The notes under the pieces are model-generated. The model saw only the letters and a list, made by a program, of their open reading frames with translations, did no database searches and was not told the DNA's origin. Both the position numbers and the translations under genes were made by a program. From JAJDGF01 sp031549325 (GTDB lineage Bacteria; Bacillota; Clostridia; Christensenellales; Aristaeellaceae), in the NCBI GenBank assembly GCA_031549325.1, contig JAVBQA010000032.1, positions 22,249 to 86,248 on the forward strand: 64,000 bases of DNA, read 5' to 3'. Of this stretch, positions 9,257 through 17,410 are shown piece by piece (within the stretch, counting starts at the first letter, position 1; each line of letters starts with the position of its first letter).

Positions 9257-9422
9257 CTAGGTAAGCGCTGATTAAGGCGGCCACCGGTCTTGAGGCGCCT
9301 TTTCCGCTCCGGCGGCGGCGCTCTCCGCTTGAAATAGCGCTGCTATTCCTGCGCTCCGGCTTCTTGCCGGAACGAAAAATCCACCTCAATCCCGGCGGTC
9401 CCTTTAATCAGCGCTTACCTAG
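9257..9422. repeat. Complete 158-bp palindromic element with CTAG duplications (copy 2)
   Basis: Element 9261-9418 with 15-bp perfect terminal inverted repeats (GTAAGCGCTGATTAA at 9261-9275; its complement at 9404-9418), flanked on both sides by CTAG (9257-9260, 9419-9422). The two halves are imperfect complements of each other along their length, with the symmetry centre near ATAGCGCTGCTAT, so single strands can fold into one long hairpin. Bases 9419-9421 are the TAG stop codon, read on the minus strand, of the DUF4363 gene. There is no transposase inside. Confidence 0.9.
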
Positions 9423-9802
9423 AGCAGGTTTGACCAGCTGAGCTTCTGCTGTTCGTACATCACCGTGAGGGTTTCGTTCACCTGCATGATGGCGTTGAGA
9501 AACTGGGCGTATTCATTGGTTTCCAGGTATGCCCGGGCCTCGACGACATCGGCCGACACCAGGTTGATCGTCTCGTGCAGCGTCAGCACCTCGAGGATGG
9601 GCCTGCGCATGTCCAATCGCTGCTGGAGCTGATCCATGGCGGCGAGCGCCCGCGCCTTGTCGCCCTGGAAGAAGGCCACCCGCACCTGCACCGAGAGCTG
9701 GCGCATGGCCTGGGTTTCGTCCCGCACGAGGGCGTGGGAATACCAGCACAACAACAGCACGGCCAGCAGCACGCAGCCGGCCGCGATCATCTTTTGGCGC
9801 AT
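9419..9802 (-). CDS. DUF4363-family membrane-anchored protein
   Basis: A 127-residue protein with one N-terminal hydrophobic segment (AAGCVLLAVLLLCWYSH) and an extracytoplasmic helical region, matching the small DUF4363 proteins commonly encoded right after DUF421/YetF genes in Clostridia. The function is unknown; an accessory role for the DUF421 partner is inferred from the coupling. Its ATG shares one base with the TAA of the upstream DUF421 gene (TAATG). Its TAG stop codon is formed by the CTAG target duplication of the palindromic element, so the element inserted exactly at the end of the gene without altering the protein. Confidence 0.75.
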   Translation of the reverse strand: MRQKMIAAGCVLLAVLLLCWYSHALVRDETQAMRQLSVQVRVAFFQGDKARALAAMDQLQQRLDMRRPILEVLTLHETINLVSADVVEARAYLETNEYAQFLNAIMQVNETLTVMYEQQKLSWSNLL

Positions 9803-10518
9803 TACCAGCCCACCGCCTCTTTCGCCATCGCCTCAAACTGAATCCGGCTTCCGCGCATGTCCTGCACGTGGGCGACGCCCTGGGTGTCCAGGCTCATCAG
9901 CAAAACCTCTTTGGGCGCCAGGTTGTATTGCTTCAGCTGCGCGCCCAGCCAGCGCTCGTCCTGCCCGGCCATCCGCAGGTTGTTCAGCTGCACGCGCCCG
10001 TCCATCACCAGCATCAGCGGCATGCCTTCGTATTGGGTTTCGATGGAGAGATCCTTCACGTTGACCGTGCGGTCGTGGCTGCCCGTGAACGCGCTGATCT
10101 TGCCGTCGGCTTCGATGATGGCGGTGCCCACCTTGGCCGGGTCCAGAATGCCCGCCTCGCGCAGGCCCTCGAGCAGATCCGAAAGGCTCAGGCACAGCCG
10201 CCGAAGCTCCTTCTGGTCGATCACCCCGCGGGACATGACCAGCGAGGGCTTCCCGGAGATGATGGCGCGCAGCCGGTCCGAGCGCATGCACAGAAACGTC
10301 AGCAGGCAGTGCGTGATGAACAGCGCCGCCACCGGCAGCACGCCGTGCAGCAGTGGGATCGAAATGTCGCCCATGGGCGTGGCCATCAGGTCGGCGATCA
10401 TGATCGCCAGCGCAAACTCGTAGGGCTGAAACTGGCCCAGCTGGTGCTTGCCCATGGCGCGCAGCGTGATCAGCATGAACGCGTACAGCAGGATCGCGCG
10501 GATGAAGATGGTCGTCAT
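9802..10518 (-). CDS. DUF421 (YetF-like) membrane protein
   Basis: A 238-residue protein with three N-terminal transmembrane helices (IRAILLYAFMLITLRAMGK; FALAIMIADLMATPM; LPVAALFITHCLLTFLCM) and a soluble C-terminal DUF421 domain including SGKPSLVMSRGVIDQKELRRL. This is the YetF/YkjA family seen in spore formers; the molecular role is uncertain. ATG 10518 (MTTIFIRAI) is chosen because GAGGTG lies just upstream on the minus strand; a longer start at 10566 lacks such a site. It forms a two-gene operon with the DUF4363 gene and diverges from the zinc-ribbon gene. Confidence 0.85.
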   Translation of the reverse strand: MTTIFIRAILLYAFMLITLRAMGKHQLGQFQPYEFALAIMIADLMATPMGDISIPLLHGVLPVAALFITHCLLTFLCMRSDRLRAIISGKPSLVMSRGVIDQKELRRLCLSLSDLLEGLREAGILDPAKVGTAIIEADGKISAFTGSHDRTVNVKDLSIETQYEGMPLMLVMDGRVQLNNLRMAGQDERWLGAQLKQYNLAPKEVLLMSLDTQGVAHVQDMRGSRIQFEAMAKEAVGW

Positions 10519-10695
10519 GTGTTTTTTCACCTCAGCGTATAGAGTGCGCGGGTTTAGGAAAACCATACGATCGTGACATTTTTCGCAAATTTGCCGCGCC
10601 GTGCTTGCATTTTATTGAAAAATCGGGCAAAATATGGGTAAGACGAATGTGAATAAGCCCGGCCTGCATAGGAATGATTGAGAAGGGGTGAGCAT

Positions 10696-11220
10696 ATGCC
10701 ATTGTTTCAGGATGTCGGCAAGAAGTTCGCCGATGCCGCCAAGATTGTCAGCAAGCGCACCGCCGAGGCCACCGAGGTCGTGCGGCTGAACGGACGCATC
10801 GCGGGGATGCAGGGCGAGCTGGAGCAACTGTTCAACCAGATCGGCAAGGCCTACTACGCCATGCGGGACAAGAGCGGCGACAGCGAGGCCGCGGCCGCGC
10901 TCTGCCAGCAGGTGGATAAGCTGCAAGCCGATATCGAGCAGGCCAAGAAGAGCCTGGATCAGCTGCGCAACGTCAGCCGTTGCCCGAGCTGCGGCGAGCT
11001 GCAGAACGCGCAGGCCCAGTTCTGCGCCAGCTGCGGCGCCAAAATGCCCGCGCCGCCGCCCCCGCCCGTGGAGGACGAGGTGATGAAGGCGGTGGAGGGC
11101 GAGGCAAGGCCGGCCGGATCGCCGGACGTGGAGATCAATTGGCCCAAGCCCGATGCGCCCCTGATCGGGGGCGAAGCGGACGGCGACGAGGCAGAAGACG
11201 AGGCGCCCAAGGACGAATAA
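10696..11220 (+). CDS. Coiled-coil zinc-ribbon protein
   Basis: A 174-residue cytosolic protein. Residues 1-~90 are helical/coiled-coil (LNGRIAGMQGELEQLFNQIG…LQADIEQAKKSLDQL), followed by a rubredoxin-type zinc ribbon (CPSCGEL…FCASCGAKM, four Cys), a Pro run (PAPPPPPVED) and an acidic tail. Proteins of this layout are common in Clostridia with no established function; a scaffold or envelope-associated role is possible but unproven. ATG 10696 is preceded by GAAGGGGTGAG. It diverges from the DUF421 operon. A 14-bp hairpin follows the stop codon. Confidence 0.7.
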   Translation: MPLFQDVGKKFADAAKIVSKRTAEATEVVRLNGRIAGMQGELEQLFNQIGKAYYAMRDKSGDSEAAAALCQQVDKLQADIEQAKKSLDQLRNVSRCPSCGELQNAQAQFCASCGAKMPAPPPPPVEDEVMKAVEGEARPAGSPDVEINWPKPDAPLIGGEADGDEAEDEAPKDE

Positions 11221-11228
11221 GGCGCGGA

Positions 11229-11260
11229 GCAGGCGCGGCGGGGAAACCCGCCGCGCCTGC
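11229..11260 (+). terminator. Strong hairpin after the zinc-ribbon gene
   Basis: GCAGGCGCGGCGGG (11229-11242), loop GAAA, then the exact complement at 11247-11260. There is no T-run, so it may terminate weakly or mark the 3' end of the message. Its core is repeated at 11484-11505. Confidence 0.6.
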
Positions 11261-11405
11261 CTGTCAAGAAAGTATCTGGCATGCAGGGAGGGAATGTTGA
11301 GCTTGCAGAAGCAGCCAAGCCCAAGGGGGTTTTCGGGGGCCGAAGCCCCCGGATCAAAGCCGACGAAGGGCGACCTGCGCGCCCGTAGGCTGCGATCCTT
11401 GATGG

Positions 11406-11510
11406 ATGCAAGTCTGCCCGTGAATCCCTGATTCACAAGACTTGCATACCGCTGTCAAAAGACGCAGTATTTTGACGGCCTGGCGCGGCGGGGAAACCCG
11501 CCGCGTTTTT
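11406..11510 (+). ncRNA. Candidate structured RNA or leader ending in a terminator
   Basis: A compound stem-loop: ATGCAAGTCT (11406-11415) pairs with AGACTTGCAT (11438-11447) and encloses GTGAATC/GATTCAC (11420-11436). A second stem follows, GTCAAAA (11454-11460) with TTTTGAC (11470-11476). A terminator comes last: CGCGGCGGG (11484-11492), GAAA, CCCGCCGCG (11497-11505), TTTTT. No open frame explains the pairing. It lies in the 498-bp gap between the zinc-ribbon gene and paaK, upstream of the paaK promoter; no promoter of its own is clear. Confidence 0.45.
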
Positions 11511-11651
11511 GTGTCCAAACAATCCGCCGCGGCAGGTTGCTTTGGGGGGAAGAATCAATAAGCCGTCGAGGGCGGCCGGGGGCGACGCGCGCCCAGCGCC
11601 GGCGTTCCGGCGCATTTTGCGTATTATTTACCTGACGAAAGCGATATCGGT

Positions 11652-11680
11652 TTGATTTTGCCGGGCGTTTGCGTTATAAT
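11652..11680 (+). promoter_or_regulatory. Promoter of the paaK-ior operon
   Basis: TTGATT (11652-11657), 17-base spacer, perfect TATAAT (11675-11680). The first gene begins at 11719. Confidence 0.85.
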
Positions 11681-11718
11681 CAGATATTATACAATCGCGC
11701 CAGATGGAGGCCACACGA

Positions 11719-13014
11719 ATGATTTGGAATCCAGCGATCGAGACGATGGGGCGAGAGGACATGCGGGCGCTGCAGCTTCAAAAACTGCAGGCGATCACAA
11801 AGCACGTCTATGACCATGTGCCGTTTTACAAGGCGAAGATGGACGCGCGGGGCGTCAAGCCGGCGGACATCCGGCAGCTGTCAGACATCGAGCAGCTCGA
11901 TTTCACCGTCAAGACGGACCTTCGGGACAACTATCCCTACGGGCTGTTCGCCGTGCCGATGGACGAGGTGGTCAGGATCCACGCGTCGTCCGGCACCACC
12001 GGCAAGCCGATCGTGGCCGGGTACACCCGGGCCGACCTCGACGACTGGAGCGAGTGCATCGCGCGCCTGGCCACCGCGGGCGGGGCCCAGAGGGGCGACA
12101 TTGCCCAGGTGGCGTTTGGATACGGGCTGTTTACCGGGGCGTTCGGGCTGCACTACGGGCTGGAGAAGATCGGCGCGGCGGTGGTTCCGATCTCCAGCGG
12201 CAACACCGAGCGCCAGATCACGCTGATGAAGGATTTTGGATCGACCGTGCTGGTCGCCACGCCCTCCTACGCCATGTACATGGCCGAGGCCGCCGAGCAG
12301 ATGGGCGTCATCAAGGACCTGAAGCTGAAGTTCGGGCTGTTTGGCGCGGAGGCCTCCACAGAGGAGATGCGCCGGGAGCTCGAGCGGCGCTGGGGCATCG
12401 TGGCCACCGAGAACTACGGGCTGACCGAGGTCATGGGGCCGGGCGTGGCGGGCGAGTGCACCGGCAAGTGCGGCATGCACATCAACGAGGACATGTTCCT
12501 GTGCGAGATCATCGACCCGGACACCGGCAAAGCGCTGCCCCTCGGGCAGCCGGGCGAGATGGTCATCACCACGCTGACCAAGTGGGCCATGCCCATGATC
12601 CGGTACCGCACGCGCGACATCACCCGGCTGATTCCGGAGCCGTGTTCCTGCGGGCGCACCTCCCTGCGCATGGAGAAGTGCAAGGGCAGAACGGACGACA
12701 TGCTGATCATTCGCGGCGTGAACGTGTTCCCCAGCACCATCGAGGCCGTGCTGCTGGCGGTGCCCGGCGTGGGGCCGGCGTACGAAATCCTGGTTTCCAG
12801 GGAAAACTATATGGACAAGATCGAGGTGCTGGTGGAGGTGTCGGGCGACGACATCAACATCGACAACTACAACGAGACCCAACAAATGAGGAAGAACCTC
12901 ATGAGTAAGCTGAAGTCCATCTGCCAGCTGGACATTCAGGTGCGGCTGGTGTCGCCCAACACGCTCAAGCGGTTCGAGGGCAAGGCAAGGCGGGTTACCG
13001 ATACGAGGGAATAA
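11719..13014 (+). CDS. paaK: Phenylacetate--CoA ligase family protein (first copy)
   Basis: A 431-residue adenylate-forming enzyme. It has the PaaK N-terminus (IWNPAIETMGREDMRALQLQKL), the AMP-binding P-loop SSGTTGKPIVAGYT at ~residue 90, ENYGLTEVMGPGVAGEC, and the C-terminal GRTDDMLIIRGVNVFPSTIE hinge. It interconverts arylacetate, CoA and ATP with arylacetyl-CoA, AMP and PPi. Beside indolepyruvate:ferredoxin oxidoreductase it may recover energy from arylacetyl-CoA or activate the acids; the direction cannot be read from sequence. ATG 11719 follows GGAGG at 11706-11710; the ATG at 11704 overlaps that site. It is about as long as the second copy at 15487 but clearly divergent in sequence. Confidence 0.93.
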   Translation: MIWNPAIETMGREDMRALQLQKLQAITKHVYDHVPFYKAKMDARGVKPADIRQLSDIEQLDFTVKTDLRDNYPYGLFAVPMDEVVRIHASSGTTGKPIVAGYTRADLDDWSECIARLATAGGAQRGDIAQVAFGYGLFTGAFGLHYGLEKIGAAVVPISSGNTERQITLMKDFGSTVLVATPSYAMYMAEAAEQMGVIKDLKLKFGLFGAEASTEEMRRELERRWGIVATENYGLTEVMGPGVAGECTGKCGMHINEDMFLCEIIDPDTGKALPLGQPGEMVITTLTKWAMPMIRYRTRDITRLIPEPCSCGRTSLRMEKCKGRTDDMLIIRGVNVFPSTIEAVLLAVPGVGPAYEILVSRENYMDKIEVLVEVSGDDINIDNYNETQQMRKNLMSKLKSICQLDIQVRLVSPNTLKRFEGKARRVTDTRE

Positions 13015-13156
13015 TGCGTAATGCGCAGTTCACCATGGGAGCTGGCCGACCGGGCACAGCGCACAACCGGAGTTGGCCGGGCGACGCCGCGCCGGCGCGG
13101 CCTGTCCCGGGCAAACGCAAATGGTGGATTGTGAATTTCAGAAGGGTTGATCAGAA

Positions 13157-14893
13157 TTGAAACAGGCGCTACTACTCGGCAACGAGGCCATCGCGCGCGG
13201 GGCGTGGGAAGCGGGCGTTGCCGTGGTTTCAAGCTATCCGGGCACGCCGTCCACCGAGGTGACGGAGAGCGCCGCCACCTACAGGGAGATCTATACCGAA
13301 TGGGCCACCAACGAGAAGGTGGCGCTCGAGGTCAGCGTGGGCGCGAGCCTGGGCGGGGCGCGGGCGCTGTGCTGCATGAAGCATGTGGGGCTGAACGTGG
13401 CGGCCGATCCGCTGTTCACCGCGAGCTACACCGGCGTCAACGGCGGGCTGGTGCTGGTCGTGGCCGACGACCCGGGCATGCATTCCTCCCAGAACGAGCA
13501 GGACTCCCGCTACTACGCGCGCTCGGCCTATGTGCCCATGCTGGAGCCGTCGGACAGCGAGGAGTGCCTGGAGTACACAAAGGCCGCGTTCGAGCTGAGC
13601 GAGAAGTTTGACACGCCGGTGATCCTCAGAACCACCACCCGCATCGCGCACGCGCGCTCGCTGGCGGGGCTCCATGAGCGCGAGGCGCAGCCGCCCCGGC
13701 CCTACGAGAAAAACCCGCTGAAGAACGTGATGATGCCCGCCATGGCGCGGGGCCGCCATCTGGTGGTCGAGCAGCGCATGAAGGACCTGGCCGCGTACAT
13801 GGAGAAGTGCCCGCTGAACCGCGCCGAGATGCGCGACCTGGACGTGGGCGTCGTGTGCTCCGGGATCAGCTACCAGTACGTGCGCGAGGCGCTGCCCGAG
13901 GCTTCGGTGCTGAAGCTCGGGTGCGTGCATCCGCTGCCCGAGCGCATGATCAAGACATTTGCGCATAAAGTCAAAAAGCTGTTCGTGTTCGAGGAACTGG
14001 AGCCCATCGTCGAGGAGCAGATCCGGGCGATGGGCATCGAGGTCGTCGGCAAGGCGCTGACGGGCCGCCAGGGCGAGCTGTCGGTGAACAAGATCAAACA
14101 GATCATGGGCGAGCCGGCGCCTAGCCACGCCAAGGAGCAGAGCGCGCCCGGCCGCCCGCCGGTGATGTGCGCGGGCTGCCCGCACCGGGGGCCGTTCTCG
14201 GTGCTGAACAAGCTGAAGCTGCGCGTGACGGGCGACATCGGCTGCTACACGCTGGGCGCGCTGGCGCCCTTGAACGCGCTGGACAGCTCGCTGTGCATGG
14301 GCGCTTCGGTGGGCATGGCGCAGGGGCTTTCCCGGGCCAACCCTCAGGAATTCACCGGCAAGACCGTGGCCGTCATCGGGGACAGCACGTTCCTGCACTC
14401 GGGCGTGAACTCGCTGATCAGCGCCGCCTACAACAAAAGCCCGCTGACGCTGGTCATTCTGGACAACCGGATCACCGGCATGACCGGGCACCAGCCCAAC
14501 CCGGCGTCCGGCCGCGACATCCACGGAAACGAAGCGCCCCAGCTGGACCTGGCCGCGCTGTGCGCGGCCTGCGGCGCCCGCGTGCGCACGGTGGACGCGT
14601 TTGACCTGGCCGGCTTTGAGCAGGCTGTGCGGGAGGAGATAGCCTCCCCCGAGACCTCCGTCATCATCGCGCGCCAGCCCTGCGCCCTGCTCGACAAAAA
14701 GACCAAAAAGCCGGTCTATTTCATCGAGTCCGACGCCTGCAAACAGTGCATGGCGTGCATGAAGCTCGGCTGCCCGGCGATTGAAAGGACCGAATCGGGC
14801 GTGACCATCAAGGCCGAATCCTGTGTGGGCTGCGGGCTGTGCCAGCAGGTTTGCAAGTTTTCGGCGATCTGGAAGGCGGGTGAGCGGGCGTGA
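13157..14893 (+). CDS. iorA: Indolepyruvate:ferredoxin oxidoreductase, alpha subunit
   Basis: A 578-residue catalytic subunit that oxidatively decarboxylates aryl pyruvates (from Trp, Phe, Tyr) to arylacetyl-CoA with reduction of ferredoxin. Visible parts are the N-terminal pyrimidine-binding domain (LLGNEAIARGAWEAGVAVVSSYPGTPSTE has the typical start), the thiamine-diphosphate region IGDSTFLHSGVNSL…LVILDN (~residue 408), the cysteine motif CAGCPHRGPF, and two C-terminal [4Fe-4S] motifs (CKQCMACMKLGCP ~528; CVGCGLCQQVC ~555). Translation begins at TTG 13157 after AGAAGGG. The gene overlaps iorB by 4 bases (GTGA). The 142-bp gap from paaK contains a 16-bp GC palindrome at 13086-13101. Confidence 0.95.
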   Translation: MKQALLLGNEAIARGAWEAGVAVVSSYPGTPSTEVTESAATYREIYTEWATNEKVALEVSVGASLGGARALCCMKHVGLNVAADPLFTASYTGVNGGLVLVVADDPGMHSSQNEQDSRYYARSAYVPMLEPSDSEECLEYTKAAFELSEKFDTPVILRTTTRIAHARSLAGLHEREAQPPRPYEKNPLKNVMMPAMARGRHLVVEQRMKDLAAYMEKCPLNRAEMRDLDVGVVCSGISYQYVREALPEASVLKLGCVHPLPERMIKTFAHKVKKLFVFEELEPIVEEQIRAMGIEVVGKALTGRQGELSVNKIKQIMGEPAPSHAKEQSAPGRPPVMCAGCPHRGPFSVLNKLKLRVTGDIGCYTLGALAPLNALDSSLCMGASVGMAQGLSRANPQEFTGKTVAVIGDSTFLHSGVNSLISAAYNKSPLTLVILDNRITGMTGHQPNPASGRDIHGNEAPQLDLAALCAACGARVRTVDAFDLAGFEQAVREEIASPETSVIIARQPCALLDKKTKKPVYFIESDACKQCMACMKLGCPAIERTESGVTIKAESCVGCGLCQQVCKFSAIWKAGERA

Positions 14894-15459
14894 ATCTGAA
14901 CATCGTCATCGTGGGCGTGGGCGGCCAGGGCACGCTGCTGGCCAGCCGGATTCTGGGCGCGCTGGCCACCGAGCTGGACCTTAGGGTCAAGGTGTCCGAG
15001 GTGCACGGCATGTCCCAGCGCGGCGGCAGCGTGATCACCTATGTGCGCATGGGCGAATCGGTGCTGTCCCCGATGGTGGATCTTGGGGAAGCCGATTACG
15101 TGATCGCGTTTGAGCAGCTCGAGGCGCTGCGGGCGCTGCCCTACCTCAAGGCGGGCGGCACCCTCATCGCGAGCACCGGCGTCATCTCGCCCATGCCGGT
15201 CATCACCGGCGCGGCGGACTACCCGCCCCAGATCCTCGAAAAACTCGGCAAGGAATGCAAGCTCATCGCGCTGGACGCGGGGCGGCTGGCCCAAGAGGCG
15301 GGCGAGCCCCGGGCGGTGAACCTGGTGCTGATGGGCGTGCTGTCCAAGGAACTGAACCTTGACGAGCAGCTGTGGCTGAACGCCATTGAAGCCTCCGTGC
15401 CCGAGCGATTTAGAAGCTCCAACCTCAAAGCGTTTGAGGCTGGAGTAAGGGCCGTCTAA
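14890..15459 (+). CDS. iorB: Indolepyruvate:ferredoxin oxidoreductase, beta subunit
   Basis: A 189-residue gamma/beta-type 2-oxoacid:ferredoxin oxidoreductase subunit. It begins VGVGGQGTLLASRILG, followed by VKVSEVHGMSQRGGSV, both signatures of the family. It pairs with IorA to give the active heterodimer. The GTG start at 14890 overlaps the iorA stop codon, so translation is coupled. 27 bases later the second paaK begins. The normal family length is about 190-200. Confidence 0.95.
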   Translation: MNLNIVIVGVGGQGTLLASRILGALATELDLRVKVSEVHGMSQRGGSVITYVRMGESVLSPMVDLGEADYVIAFEQLEALRALPYLKAGGTLIASTGVISPMPVITGAADYPPQILEKLGKECKLIALDAGRLAQEAGEPRAVNLVLMGVLSKELNLDEQLWLNAIEASVPERFRSSNLKAFEAGVRAV

Positions 15460-15486
15460 ATTGCAAAATAACGGAGGATCATCAAG

Positions 15487-16803
15487 ATGAAATCCCGAGA
15501 GTATAAGATCTGGAATCCGGACATGGAGTGCATGGAGATCGGGCGCCGCAGGGAACTGCAGGGGAAACGGCTGAGCGAGACCGTGCACCGGGTGTACAAC
15601 AACGTGCCCATGTACAAGCGGCGCATGGACGAGGCGGGCGTCAGCCCCTTCGACATCCGGACCGTGGACGATCTGCGCAAGCTGCCCTTCACCGAAAAGA
15701 CCGACCTGCGCGACCAGTTCCCCTACGGCCTGCTGGCCGCGCCCAAGAGTGACATCGTGCGCATCCAGGGTTCCTCCGGCACCACCGGCATGCCCATCGT
15801 GTCGGGCTACACCCAGAAGGACATCGAGGACTGGACCGAGATGACGGCCCGCGCCGTGACGGCGGCGGGCGGCGGCAGGGACGACATCGTGCAGGTCACC
15901 TACGGCTACGGCCTGTTCACCGGGGGCCTGGGGATGCACCAGGGCGCGAGCCGCACCGGCGCGATGGTGGTGCCCATGTCGTCCGGCAACACCCAGCGCC
16001 AGATCGCCATGATGCAGGGGCTGGGCGCGACGATCCTGTGCTGCACGCCGTCCTACGCGGTGCACATCGGCGAGACCATCCGCGAGATGGGGCTTGACAT
16101 CGCCGATTTCAAGCTCAAGGCGGGCATCTTCGGCGCGGAGCCGTGGACGGAGAACATCAGGCGGCGCATCGAGGAACTGCTCGACATCGACGCGCTGGAC
16201 ATCTACGGGCTGACCGAGATCTGCGGCCCGGGCGTATCCTTCGAGTGCCTGCACAAGGCGGGCGCGCACATCAACGAGGATCACATCATTCCCGAGATCA
16301 TCGACCCGGACACGGGCGAACCGCTGCCTTACGGCACGCTGGGCGAGCTGGTGTTCTCGACCATCACCAAGGAAGGCATGCCGATGCTGCGGTACCGCAC
16401 GCACGACCTGTGCCGGCTGCACCCGGAAGTCTGCGCCTGCGGGCGAACGACCGTGCGCATGGAGCGGATCCTGGGGCGCACCGACGACATGATCATCGTG
16501 CGCGGGGTGAATGTGTTCCCCAGCCAGGTCGAGACCGTGCTGACGAACATCCCGGGCGTGTCGCCCCACTTCCTGATGGTGGTGGACCGCGAGCACGCCG
16601 GGGACACGCTGGAGATCCAGGTGGAGGTCGCGGGCGACCTGATGGCCGACACCATCTCCGAGATGCAGGTTCTGCAAAAGAAGATCGGCGAGCAGGTCAA
16701 GTCGGTGCTGGGGGTGTCGGCGGCCATCAAGCTGGTCGAGCCCAAGGTGATTCCAAGGTTCGAGGGCAAGGCCAAGCGGGTCACCGACAAGCGCAAATTG
16801 TAA
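15487..16803 (+). CDS. paaK: Phenylacetate--CoA ligase family protein (second copy)
   Basis: A 438-residue homologue of the protein at 11719, with the same architecture: YKIWNPDMECM at the start, the P-loop GSSGTTGMPIVSGYT, DIYGLTEICGPGVSFEC, and GRTDDMIIVRGVNVFPSQVE. Many positions differ from the first copy, so the two probably handle different aryl acids (for example indoleacetate and phenylacetate); this is inference. It follows iorB closely (27 bases, CGGAGG upstream of the ATG) and belongs to the same operon. It is followed by a 175-bp gap with two related palindromes, then the ACT protein. Confidence 0.93.
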   Translation: MKSREYKIWNPDMECMEIGRRRELQGKRLSETVHRVYNNVPMYKRRMDEAGVSPFDIRTVDDLRKLPFTEKTDLRDQFPYGLLAAPKSDIVRIQGSSGTTGMPIVSGYTQKDIEDWTEMTARAVTAAGGGRDDIVQVTYGYGLFTGGLGMHQGASRTGAMVVPMSSGNTQRQIAMMQGLGATILCCTPSYAVHIGETIREMGLDIADFKLKAGIFGAEPWTENIRRRIEELLDIDALDIYGLTEICGPGVSFECLHKAGAHINEDHIIPEIIDPDTGEPLPYGTLGELVFSTITKEGMPMLRYRTHDLCRLHPEVCACGRTTVRMERILGRTDDMIIVRGVNVFPSQVETVLTNIPGVSPHFLMVVDREHAGDTLEIQVEVAGDLMADTISEMQVLQKKIGEQVKSVLGVSAAIKLVEPKVIPRFEGKAKRVTDKRKL

Positions 16804-16813
16804 GCGGCTTTCC

Positions 16814-16913
16814 GTAAGAGCTTACAGCCAAAATTCAGCTAAACAGCCTCGCGGGCGCAAGGGCACATTTCGACAGAATTCGCGGAGATTCGACCGAAAA
16901 TGTAAGAACTTAC
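16814..16913. promoter_or_regulatory. Pair of GTAAG-N2-CTTAC palindromes upstream of the ACT gene
   Basis: GTAAGAGCTTAC (16814-16825) and GTAAGAACTTAC (16902-16913) are nearly identical 12-bp palindromes 88 bp apart, about eight helical turns. They may be a two-site operator or small dispersed repeats. No matching regulator is assigned. Confidence 0.4.
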
Positions 16914-16978
16914 AACTCAGAATCGGCGGCGCTTGGAGGGGTTTTGGCATCCGATCCATTAGACAGGGAGGTCATCGT

Positions 16979-17410
16979 ATGTATGTAAAGCAGATCTCGG
17001 TGTTTCTGGAAAACATTAAGGGCAGCCTGTCCCGGCTGACGAAGCTATTTGGCGATTCGGGCATCGACCTGATCGCGCTGTCCATCGCCGACACCGAGCA
17101 GTACGGCATCCTGCGCTGCATCGTGCCCGATTCGGACGCCGCCATCCAGGTGCTGCGCCAGGCGGGCTACAGCGTGCGCGAGACGCCGGTGCTGGCCGTG
17201 TGCGTGAAGGACCGGCCCGGCGGGCTGTCCGAGATTCTGGAGCTGCTGTTTCAGGCCGACATCTCGGTGGAGTACCTGTACTCGTTCGTGCGCTCCACCG
17301 GAGAGTACGCGCTGGTGATCTTCCACCTGAGCGACCTCCCGGCGGGCGAGAAGCTGCTCCGCGGCAACGGCATCGAGCTGCTCGACCTCGAGCAGATCCG
17401 GGCGCTATGA
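16979..17410 (+). CDS. Tandem ACT-domain protein
   Basis: A 143-residue protein made of two ACT domains (residues ~1-66 and ~70-140): MYVKQISVFLENIKGSLSRL… and PVLAVCVKDRPGGLSEILELL. ACT domains bind amino acids and give feedback control. Small double-ACT proteins are often encoded next to paaK/ior genes in anaerobes, so an aromatic-amino-acid sensor for this operon is inferred; no DNA-binding part is present. The ATG at 16979 follows GGGAGG. Its TGA overlaps the ATG of alr (ATGA at 17407-17410). Confidence 0.88.
   Translation: MYVKQISVFLENIKGSLSRLTKLFGDSGIDLIALSIADTEQYGILRCIVPDSDAAIQVLRQAGYSVRETPVLAVCVKDRPGGLSEILELLFQADISVEYLYSFVRSTGEYALVIFHLSDLPAGEKLLRGNGIELLDLEQIRAL

Noticed and set aside
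9261..9418. A conserved open frame (start MRWIFRSGKKPERR) inside the palindromic element copies
   Set aside because: It is shared only because the DNA repeat is shared; it starts at different codons, runs into unrelated sequence and has no ribosome binding site.
14716..16677. 653-codon minus-strand frame opposite iorA/iorB/paaK
   Set aside because: Antisense shadow; the plus-strand genes are unambiguous.
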